From assembly GCA_030427825.1 (NCBI GenBank), contig JAUICO010000046.1, positions 1 to 35,942 on the forward strand: a stretch of DNA of 35,942 nt, written 5' to 3'. Shown piece by piece: positions 9,561-16,092 of the stretch (its first letter is position 1; each line of letters begins with the position of its first letter). A program made the position numbers and the translations under genes. This DNA is from a bacterium. Its GTDB lineage: Bacteria; Myxococcota_A; Bradymonadia; REDH01. The notes below the pieces were generated by a model. The model did not search any database and was not told the DNA's origin. It saw only the letters and a list, made by a program, of their open reading frames with translations.

Positions 9561-9606
9561 GAATAAACTTCGCGTCGCGCGCGCGACACAGGATCCCGGG
9601 TGGCGA

Positions 9607-11427
9607 TCAGCGGATCCCGGGGATCCACGCGACCAACGCCCCCGCCTGCAGACGTAGAAACACCTCCTCGACCGGGGTGTCCTCCCCGCTCCCTATCGGC
9701 TGCAACACCTCGGCGACGCGGTCGCGAAACTCGGCCGGCGAGAGCGTTCGTTCTCTCACCTCGACACCATGACCGGGCTCCGACCCGGCTCCCCACAGGC
9801 GATCGGCGATACCGGGCTCAACGATAGAGATGCGGAGCTCATCGAAATAGCCGGCAGCTGCCAGATGCAGTGTCCCCGCTTCCAGCTCAATCCCGGGGGG
9901 CAGATCCGGTGCTTCCACCTGCATGAACGCCTCCAGCGCCTGCCTGCCGACGTCGGCGCTGAGTACCTGCGAGTGAATGGCAATGCGTCCGGTGGCAGGC
10001 AGACCCGGTGAATACTCGGCGAGGCGCTCGATCATGTCACAGCGCCGGTCACGCTGACGGAGCAGCAGCAGCTCAATGTCGACGACGGCTGCGGCCGCGC
10101 CCGATACTGTCCTACGCGCGCGCTCCGCGACGGGGCCTCGCGCCTGAACATCGCGAACCGACGCCGCATCCAGCGCGCCGTTCTCGCAGCTCACGGGCAA
10201 CACGTCTGTGAGCCCTTCTTCAAGCTGACGCAGCTCTTCGCGGGGCCAGTCACCGGCCATTGCGGCCCCACCGAGACGGCCTGAGGCGAGAATCCCGGGA
10301 ACCATCGCGGCCGGTGCTCCAATGTCGCCGGACAGCGTGGTCCCGGCGAGGGCCTGTCCCAGTCTCGGCCAGTCCACGTCGGGCCCGGTCAGACGCTCAG
10401 CGCGCAGCGAGATATCCCACCTGTCGCGCTGCATTACCTTCTCATCGACGTCGACGGGGGACCACGCGAGGTCGGCGAAAAAAAGGCCATCAAAGATGGA
10501 TTCGATTCGACTCGTGTACTCCCTCACATCGGTGCTCTGCACCCCAGGCGGCACCAGGGCGTAGGCATCTGTGTGCCGCAGGGCGTCGACAACCCGGTTG
10601 TAGTGCCCGACGACGTAGGCCAACGCGTCACTGGAACTGTTCAGCCGTGGATGCGGAACCACGATGCGTTGCCCGTCGGCGATCTCGCTCCGAATCGCGT
10701 CCATCTCCGCTTCAAAGTGGGCCGCGCTTTCCCGGACGAAGTGCGCCTCCCGGCGAGCACGCTCGCGAAGCAAATCTTCGTCGTCGTAGATCCAACGGCA
10801 CAGCTCGCGCGGCGCCTGCAGCCTCGGAGTATCATTGACCACGTCCGTCGCGCTGCGCTCGAGTCGCAGGAATTCATCGGCGCCATACCAGAGCGCAACC
10901 GGCGCAATCTCGTTCAGCCGCGAGCCGATGTAGAACTCCCACTTCGTCATGGTGTCCCGTGCAAAGAACCCCGAGGCACGGTGCAGCATCTCGTGTGGCG
11001 TCCACTTCGCGCTGTGGTTGGGGTTCCAGCGGATGAAGGGCTCATCCTGAAAGAAGCTCTGATACTTGCCGAGCCTCAGCTCGCCGCCGTCCCACACGCC
11101 GTGCATCGGATCGATGACCGCGTCGTCCACAAACTCGGGGTCCACGGGGATAATGGCACGGGTCTCGTGGTGTACCGCCACCACACCCTCGCGCGCACCC
11201 ATCACGACGGCGCGCATACCAAAGGGCGATGCGAGCACCTCGCCCTCGGGCAGGCACGCCTGCGACGCACACTCTGCTCCGAGCTCAGCCGCGACTGCTC
11301 GTGTTGCCAGGACCTGTTCGACGAGGTGTCCCGTCAGCTCTTCAAGCGGCGCGCTCGCCAGCCACGAGATTCGCTGCGTCGGTGTCCGGCAGCCCGGCGC
11401 TCGCAGCCCTGGAAGTAGCGTATTCAT
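9607..11427 (-). CDS. Unknown protein with gluzincin-like HExxH...LNE pattern
   Basis: 606 aa from the ATG at 11427; a GTG two codons earlier is the alternative. I do not recognise the family. No signal peptide or membrane segment is evident, so it is probably cytoplasmic. The clearest motif is H145-E-M-L-H149 in KWTPHEMLHRASGFF. It is followed 24 residues after the second His by E173 in SRLNEIAPVALWYG. This HExxH plus downstream NE arrangement is that of zinc gluzincin peptidases, but the rest of the chain shows no match I can name, so peptidase activity is only a suggestion. The later half is rich in Ala, Arg and Glu and probably helical (e.g. RRTVSGAAAAVVDIELLLLRQRDR). It is the last gene of a minus-strand operon with the di-iron protein and the ferredoxin reductase. 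Confidence 0.8.
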   Translation of the reverse strand: MNTLLPGLRAPGCRTPTQRISWLASAPLEELTGHLVEQVLATRAVAAELGAECASQACLPEGEVLASPFGMRAVVMGAREGVVAVHHETRAIIPVDPEFVDDAVIDPMHGVWDGGELRLGKYQSFFQDEPFIRWNPNHSAKWTPHEMLHRASGFFARDTMTKWEFYIGSRLNEIAPVALWYGADEFLRLERSATDVVNDTPRLQAPRELCRWIYDDEDLLRERARREAHFVRESAAHFEAEMDAIRSEIADGQRIVVPHPRLNSSSDALAYVVGHYNRVVDALRHTDAYALVPPGVQSTDVREYTSRIESIFDGLFFADLAWSPVDVDEKVMQRDRWDISLRAERLTGPDVDWPRLGQALAGTTLSGDIGAPAAMVPGILASGRLGGAAMAGDWPREELRQLEEGLTDVLPVSCENGALDAASVRDVQARGPVAERARRTVSGAAAAVVDIELLLLRQRDRRCDMIERLAEYSPGLPATGRIAIHSQVLSADVGRQALEAFMQVEAPDLPPGIELEAGTLHLAAAGYFDELRISIVEPGIADRLWGAGSEPGHGVEVRERTLSPAEFRDRVAEVLQPIGSGEDTPVEEVFLRLQAGALVAWIPGIR

Positions 11428-11486
11428 GCCCACCAGCTACCGGCGACGGCACGGGGCTTCAAGCGATGTACCGGCGTCTCGGCTGC

Positions 11487-12764
11487 CTACTCAGCGGCCG
11501 CGCTGTGATCGTCGGCGCTGTGGTCTTCGCCGTGACCCGACGCCATCTGCTCCAGCACCGCGTTGACATCGTCGTACTCCGACTTCGCGTGGTCCAGCTC
11601 ATGCAGCATCTGATCGCCCGTAAGCTCCGAGGCGTTCCTGCCGGCGATGTACTTCACAAGTCCGACCTCTTCGTAGTGCGGCGCGATGCGGTCCGAGAGC
11701 AGACCGATATAACGAAGGTTCGGGATCAGGCGCGAGAACATCACGCTTCTGAACTCACGCATGCCCGGGGACTGGAGGACGAGATTGTTCCACTCGCTGC
11801 GCGGCAGGATACCTTCGAACCACTCCTCATAGACTTCGTGAGCCATGAAGCGGTTGCGCATCAGCAGGGCGATTTCAAAGGCCCAGTCCTCTCGTTCGCG
11901 GCGCTCCCTGTCGCTGAGATGCTTCGAGAAGTGCTCGCGCAGAGCCAATACGCCGTAGTGCACGTGACGAGCTTCGTCCTGAATGATGTAGCGCAGCATG
12001 TCCTTGAGGAAGGGCTCGCCGGTGATGCGATACATCACACCGAAGGCACCCAGCGCGAGGCCCTCGACCATGATCTGCATGCCGAGGAATTTCATGTCCC
12101 AACGGGAGTCGGTCATGAGCGCATCGATGATGGTGAAGAGGTTGTCGTTGATCACATAGAGGCGGTTCAGTTTCTCATCGATGTAGCGGTGAAAGGCTTC
12201 GACGTGCCTTCCTTCGTCCATGACCTGGGTTGCGCCGTAGAGCTTGCCATCCATCCAGCGCACAGACTCCGTCACCTGGGCGGCCGCATAGAGGGCGCCC
12301 TGCTCGCCGTGCAGGAAGTTCGAGAGCATCCACGAGGCGATGTGATAGTTGAACTTTCGCTCTTCGAGGGCAGAGAGCTGAACCGTGCCCTGACGGAGTA
12401 TGACGTCGCCGAAGAAGTCAGGCGGTAGCAGCGGGCGCTCGGGATTCATGGGGTCGACATCCCGTGACCAGTCGAGCGCGATGTCGGCATCCCACTGGTT
12501 CTGTTTCGCTCGACGATAGAGTTCGCGCATCTCCGGGAAGTCGGATTTGTACTCCCAGTCGAAGTAGGCCGCGTGACCGCTCACCATCTCCGTCGAAGTC
12601 TGGCGTTTGCCCAGTTGCAGCACGTTCCCGCGAAGCATCGACGGCACCATGGATGCCACCGCCGCAGGGTTCTTCACCTCGCGCATGATCGCGACCGTCT
12701 CGAGAATCGGGTCCACGCGCTTGCGCATGTGGCCGGGTAGCAATGAAGTAAGTCGGTTCGCCAT
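11487..12764 (-). CDS. Ferritin-like di-iron oxygenase-type protein
   Basis: 425 aa. It carries the full carboxylate di-iron ligand set of ferritin-like oxidases and oxygenases: E153 (HGEQGAL), E184xxH187 (DEGRH), E234 (MVEGLA) and E264xxH267 (DEARHVHYG), with helix spacings of about 30 residues. WDADIALDWS near residue 91 resembles the entry segment of AurF/R2-like members. Such proteins activate O2 for N-oxygenation, hydroxylation or desaturation; the substrate cannot be read here. The C-terminus is a His/Asp/Glu-rich tail (HGEDHSADDHS) that could bind metal. GGAGGAGG just upstream of the ATG is a very strong ribosome binding site. The reductase gene ends 24 bases upstream, which makes it the likely electron donor. 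A fatty-acid-type substrate is one guess, because TetR-controlled desaturase/reductase pairs are known. Confidence 0.88.
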   Translation of the reverse strand: MANRLTSLLPGHMRKRVDPILETVAIMREVKNPAAVASMVPSMLRGNVLQLGKRQTSTEMVSGHAAYFDWEYKSDFPEMRELYRRAKQNQWDADIALDWSRDVDPMNPERPLLPPDFFGDVILRQGTVQLSALEERKFNYHIASWMLSNFLHGEQGALYAAAQVTESVRWMDGKLYGATQVMDEGRHVEAFHRYIDEKLNRLYVINDNLFTIIDALMTDSRWDMKFLGMQIMVEGLALGAFGVMYRITGEPFLKDMLRYIIQDEARHVHYGVLALREHFSKHLSDRERREREDWAFEIALLMRNRFMAHEVYEEWFEGILPRSEWNNLVLQSPGMREFRSVMFSRLIPNLRYIGLLSDRIAPHYEEVGLVKYIAGRNASELTGDQMLHELDHAKSEYDDVNAVLEQMASGHGEDHSADDHSAAAE

Positions 12765-12788
12765 TTCCTCCTCCGAGGTTGCTGTGTT

Positions 12789-13988
12789 TCAGCAGTTCAG
12801 TTCGAGATCGCTCAGGGGTTGCGCGATACAGGCAAGACAGTCGCCTGCGGCCATCTCCTCTCCCGTCAGGCAGTGCGGCTCAGGCATGTGAAAGGTGCCG
12901 CTCTTGACGCTGACTCTGCATGACGCGCAGCCGCCCATCGTGCACGAAAACTGCATCGGCGCGCCGGCACGCAGACCAGCCTCCAGCAGCGTCTCGCCCG
13001 GCTGTACGTCAAAGCTGCGACCCGACGCTCGCATCACCACCCGCCGCGGCTGCAGCTCGACGCCCGGTGTGCGTTCGGTGACGGTGCTGCTCTGATCGAC
13101 AAAGTGCTCGAAGTGCAGCGACGATGGCTCCCAGCCGCTACGCTCACCGTGAAGACGGACCGACTCCATCATCCCTTCGGGGCCGCAGACGTACATGTCC
13201 CGGTCGGCGCTTCCCGGCAGCAGCTCGCGTAGCGATTCCGATGTGAGACGGCCGACGCGCCCCGACCATCGCTTCGACGGTCTCTCGATCACGTGTGTCA
13301 CACGGAGCCGCGAATGCCGGGCTGCCAGCTCATCGAGCTCGCCCTTGAAGATGACGCTCCGGACGCCACGGTTCGCGTAGATAAGATGTACGTCGCGCCG
13401 GCCCTGCCCGAGCGCGGTCTTGAGCATGCTGAGCAGCGGCGTGATGCCCGAGCCTCCGGCGATCAAGATCAGCTCACGTTCGTCGTCCGCGCGAAGCTCC
13501 GCGCCGAAACGCCCCTGCGGACCGTCAGCGCTGAGCAGCATTCCCGGCGCTGCGTTGTCGTTCAGCCAGTTCGACATCAGCCCGCCCGAGACGCGCTTCA
13601 CGCATACGGCGAGGCGACCGGACGCGGGGTCGGAGCACACGGAGTAGGAGCGCCGAATCTCGCGGCCATCAATATCTGCGCGCAGCGTAAAGAACTGGCC
13701 GGCCCTGAATGCCACCGCAGCGCCGTCGGCAGCCTCGAAGTCCAGAACGACCGCGTTGCGGGTTTCGCGTCGGACCGCGACCACCTTGAGAATGAGCGCC
13801 GCCCGGTGCCTGCCGTCAGCGCGATGTGCCGCCGCCGCATCGCGAATCGCCTGCAGTTCTGCGTCCGTGTGCCGGCTTCTCGCGATCTCCCGCCGGGGCA
13901 ACGTCGCATCCCGCAGGTCTCCGATCAGGCGAAGAGTCGCGTTCGGGATGACACGGAGCGACGGAGGTAGCATGGAGTTGAATCGCAT
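12789..13988 (-). CDS. Ferredoxin-NAD(P)H reductase with C-terminal 2Fe-2S domain
   Basis: 399 aa. An N-terminal extension of about 60 residues precedes an FNR-type FAD domain with RRSYS (112-116). An NAD(P) domain follows with GGSGITP (178-184) and YVCGPEGMM (266-274). The C-terminal plant-type ferredoxin domain has C349-x4-C354-x2-C357 and C387. This is the PaaE/DesC-like layout of reductases that feed electrons from NAD(P)H to oxygenases or desaturases. It is first in the minus-strand operon, directly before the di-iron protein, its likely partner. GAGGTGAG lies just upstream of the ATG. It is divergent from the TetR gene, with three operator-like inverted repeats in between. A phenylacetyl-CoA oxygenase role is unlikely, as no paaABC genes are present. 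Confidence 0.92.
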   Translation of the reverse strand: MRFNSMLPPSLRVIPNATLRLIGDLRDATLPRREIARSRHTDAELQAIRDAAAAHRADGRHRAALILKVVAVRRETRNAVVLDFEAADGAAVAFRAGQFFTLRADIDGREIRRSYSVCSDPASGRLAVCVKRVSGGLMSNWLNDNAAPGMLLSADGPQGRFGAELRADDERELILIAGGSGITPLLSMLKTALGQGRRDVHLIYANRGVRSVIFKGELDELAARHSRLRVTHVIERPSKRWSGRVGRLTSESLRELLPGSADRDMYVCGPEGMMESVRLHGERSGWEPSSLHFEHFVDQSSTVTERTPGVELQPRRVVMRASGRSFDVQPGETLLEAGLRAGAPMQFSCTMGGCASCRVSVKSGTFHMPEPHCLTGEEMAAGDCLACIAQPLSDLELNC

Positions 13989-14047
13989 GGGCTCTCACCT
14001 CATTCAGCGAATAATCCGGCGGGCTTCCGCAGGCGCGAGCCCGACAG

Positions 14048-14068
14048 TATTCCCTCACTTGCGGGATA
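14048..14068. promoter_or_regulatory. TetR operator candidate 1
   Basis: TATTCC-N9-GGGATA, a 21-base imperfect palindrome, is the first of three in the divergent intergenic region between the ferredoxin reductase and tetR-type genes. It starts 23 bases before the second copy, about two helical turns. Confidence 0.7.
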
Positions 14069-14070
14069 AA

Positions 14071-14091
14071 TATTCCATCACCTGGTGGATA
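14071..14091. promoter_or_regulatory. TetR operator candidate 2
   Basis: TATTCC-N9-TGGATA has the same arm sequence and the same 9-base spacer as the first copy. It differs at one base of the right arm. Confidence 0.7.
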
Positions 14092-14109
14092 AAGCAAGCC
14101 CTCCGGTGA

Positions 14110-14130
14110 TATTCCGCAGAAAGCGGGACA
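14110..14130. promoter_or_regulatory. TetR operator candidate 3
   Basis: TATTCC-N9-GGGACA is the third copy. It starts 39 bases after the second and ends 24 bases before the regulator's ATG. Its position suggests autorepression of the regulator as well as control of the divergent operon. Confidence 0.65.
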
Positions 14131-14154
14131 CTCAGCTCGAAGGACGAACAGCCG

Positions 14155-14886
14155 ATGACGACAAAGCGCCCTCAGAAGCGCCGACCGGGACGACCGAAGC
14201 GGCGCAACGTCGAGCAGACGCGGTCCGAGATTCTCCGGGCGGCAATCTCGATGTTCTCGGCGGGCGGATATGTCGCCACGTCGCTGCGGCAGATCAGCAG
14301 CGCCGCGAACGTCGATCTCGCCACCCTCAAGTACCACTTCCAGGACAAGGCGACGCTGTACGGCGAAGCCTACAAGGTGGGTCATGAGCGCTTCCTCGCA
14401 TACTGCGGGCCCGCCCTCGCGGCCCTTGGCGGCGTCGACACGGTGGCGGACGCACATCGGGCGGTGCGCAAGATCGTCTCGCGTGCCTTTGACTTCCTCA
14501 GCGAGAACGACACCTTCATTCGGATGACTCTGTTCCGTATCCTCGAAGACTCCGATGAGACCATCGGCGTCGAGGATGAGCTGCAGGTCCTGACAATCTC
14601 TGTGGTGGATGACGCTTTCGAATCCCTGCGGCGCAAGGGAATCGTTCGGGAATTCGATCGCCTGGGCTTTGTGTCTTTTCTGTTGGTCGGGCTGCCAATG
14701 TGGTGGGTATCTGCGAACACAAAGCCGGGACTCATCGGCGAGCCGGCGATCAACTCGCCCGCCGGTCGCGAGCGCGGCGAGGAGATGATCGTCAGCCTCC
14801 TCGAGCGCCACGCGCTCCTTGAGTACGGCGCGACGGCGCAGGGACCTGCAACCGACGCCGCAGCTGACACCACCGGAGCCGACTGA
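14155..14886 (+). CDS. TetR-family transcriptional regulator
   Basis: 243 aa. A basic, Arg/Lys/Pro-rich N-terminal arm (RPQKRRPGRPKRRN) precedes a classic TetR helix-turn-helix: TRSEILRAAISMFSAGGY, then TSLRQISSAANVDLATLKYHFQDKATLY (about 22-69). The C-terminal ligand domain is of a generic TetR_C type with no recognisable effector specificity. AAGGA sits 10 bases before the ATG. The gene is divergent from the ferredoxin reductase/di-iron operon, with three matching inverted repeats between them. The simplest reading is that it represses both directions. It is followed after 2 bases by an acyltransferase-like gene and is probably co-transcribed with it. Confidence 0.92.
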   Translation: MTTKRPQKRRPGRPKRRNVEQTRSEILRAAISMFSAGGYVATSLRQISSAANVDLATLKYHFQDKATLYGEAYKVGHERFLAYCGPALAALGGVDTVADAHRAVRKIVSRAFDFLSENDTFIRMTLFRILEDSDETIGVEDELQVLTISVVDDAFESLRRKGIVREFDRLGFVSFLLVGLPMWWVSANTKPGLIGEPAINSPAGRERGEEMIVSLLERHALLEYGATAQGPATDAAADTTGAD

Positions 14887-14888
14887 GC

Positions 14889-16001
14889 GTGCCGCACTCT
14901 CTGCCTGCGGTTCGGCGGCCACTGATCGCCCGCGTCGCCGACCGATGCGGACGCACCGTCCGGAGCCTGGAGGGTCGTGCGCAGCCCATCATCGGCGACC
15001 ACCTCGATCGCGGGGAGCTCGCTGCGCGCTGTGCGGCGTCGCCCCGCTACAACGGCTACCTGTCCCTGGAACCCGGTCTCACCTACATCGCCACAGGCGC
15101 CGGCGGCCTGATTTCGTGTGCCCAGAGCGGGCGAAGCGCCTTTGCCGTTGGCGGCGTGCACGGCGAAGGCCGCGACTACGAGGACGTAGTCCGGGAGTTT
15201 GTGCGCCGCGCTCAGGCGGCCCGCGTACGCCGAGCCCTGCTCTTTCCGGTTGCGTCGGACGAGGTTGATCGCCTCAACACTCTGGGCTTTCGCTCGATTC
15301 AGACCGGCGCCGAGGCCGTTGTCAGCACCGCCGAGTTCACCCTCGCGGGCCGTGCTTTCGCAGACCTGCGGCAGATGCGAAATCGAGCTGCTCGGCGCCA
15401 CGGAGTCAGCGTCGTCGAGGTTCACCCGGACGCACATCGTGCCGTACTTCTCGAGATCTGGCGGGAGTGGCTGGCCCACCGGCCGGCTCAGCATCAGATG
15501 ACGCTTCTCATCGGCAGTCCGAGTCTCGATCACCCGGATGACCGCCGATACTTCGCTGCCTTTGACGGTGACGGAGCGATGGTGGCCTTCGCCACGATGA
15601 CGCCCGGATTCGGCGGCGCTGCCGGCGGCGTCGATGTAATGGCACGCCGCGCCGACGCACCCGCCGGGACGATGGACCTGCTGCTCAGCGAGGCCATCCT
15701 CGCCCTCAAGGCCGACGGCGTCGCGCGCGTCTCCCTCGGCGCCTGCCCGATGTACTCGACGCACAGGCCTGAACGCGCGATGGCGCGTCACCTGCAGCTG
15801 GTATTCACCACGCTGTACCGGTCACAGCTCGGGAACCGTGTCTTCGGCTTTCAATCGCTGCCCGCCTTCAAAGGCAAGTTCGCCCCGAGCTGGCATCCCA
15901 CGTACCTCGCCGCATGGCCTCGGATGGGGGCATGGCCGCTCTACGTGGGCTGCGGCATGTGGGGGCTCTTCGGCCCGCCGTGGCGCGACCCTTCCCATTG
16001 A
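14889..16001 (+). CDS. MprF C-terminal-like / DUF2156 aminoacyl- or acyltransferase
   Basis: 370 aa with the two-lobed GNAT-like fold seen in the soluble domain of phosphatidylglycerol lysyltransferases (LPG_synthase_C, DUF2156). Diagnostic segments are GGVDVMARRADAPAGTMDLLL (the usual DxMRR...P.G.MDfL), VSLGACPM and the C-terminal LPAFKGKFAPSWHPTYLAAWP. There is no N-terminal multi-helix flippase domain, so it is a stand-alone enzyme and is probably cytoplasmic. Family members transfer aminoacyl or acyl groups to lipids or small molecules; the substrate here is unknown. The GTG start at 14889 lies 2 bases after the TetR stop, implying translational coupling. It may modify a lipid connected with the divergent oxygenase operon, which is speculative. 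Confidence 0.82.
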   Translation: MPHSLPAVRRPLIARVADRCGRTVRSLEGRAQPIIGDHLDRGELAARCAASPRYNGYLSLEPGLTYIATGAGGLISCAQSGRSAFAVGGVHGEGRDYEDVVREFVRRAQAARVRRALLFPVASDEVDRLNTLGFRSIQTGAEAVVSTAEFTLAGRAFADLRQMRNRAARRHGVSVVEVHPDAHRAVLLEIWREWLAHRPAQHQMTLLIGSPSLDHPDDRRYFAAFDGDGAMVAFATMTPGFGGAAGGVDVMARRADAPAGTMDLLLSEAILALKADGVARVSLGACPMYSTHRPERAMARHLQLVFTTLYRSQLGNRVFGFQSLPAFKGKFAPSWHPTYLAAWPRMGAWPLYVGCGMWGLFGPPWRDPSH

Positions 16002-16031
16002 TCCTACGGCATTTTGCTACGGCGGCGCCGG

Positions 16032-16060
16032 TTGACAGGTGCGCGACCTATCGTGCATGG
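16032..16060 (+). promoter_or_regulatory. Possible topA promoter
   Basis: A perfect TTGACA (16032-16037) lies 55 bases before the preferred topA ATG, but no good -10 hexamer is found 16-18 bases downstream (GCATGG region). The placement suits a promoter; the evidence is only the -35 box. Confidence 0.3.
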
Positions 16061-16092
16061 CCCACTCCCCACGCAGAGCAGACGCGAGAATC

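Noticed and set aside
11229..12428. 399-codon plus-strand frame across the di-iron gene
   Set aside because: Antisense to two genes with clear motifs and strong ribosome binding sites. The frame is a GC-rich codon artefact.
13816..15791. Minus-strand frames opposite tetR and the acyltransferase
   Set aside because: No domain signatures, and they overlap two genes whose motifs are explicit.
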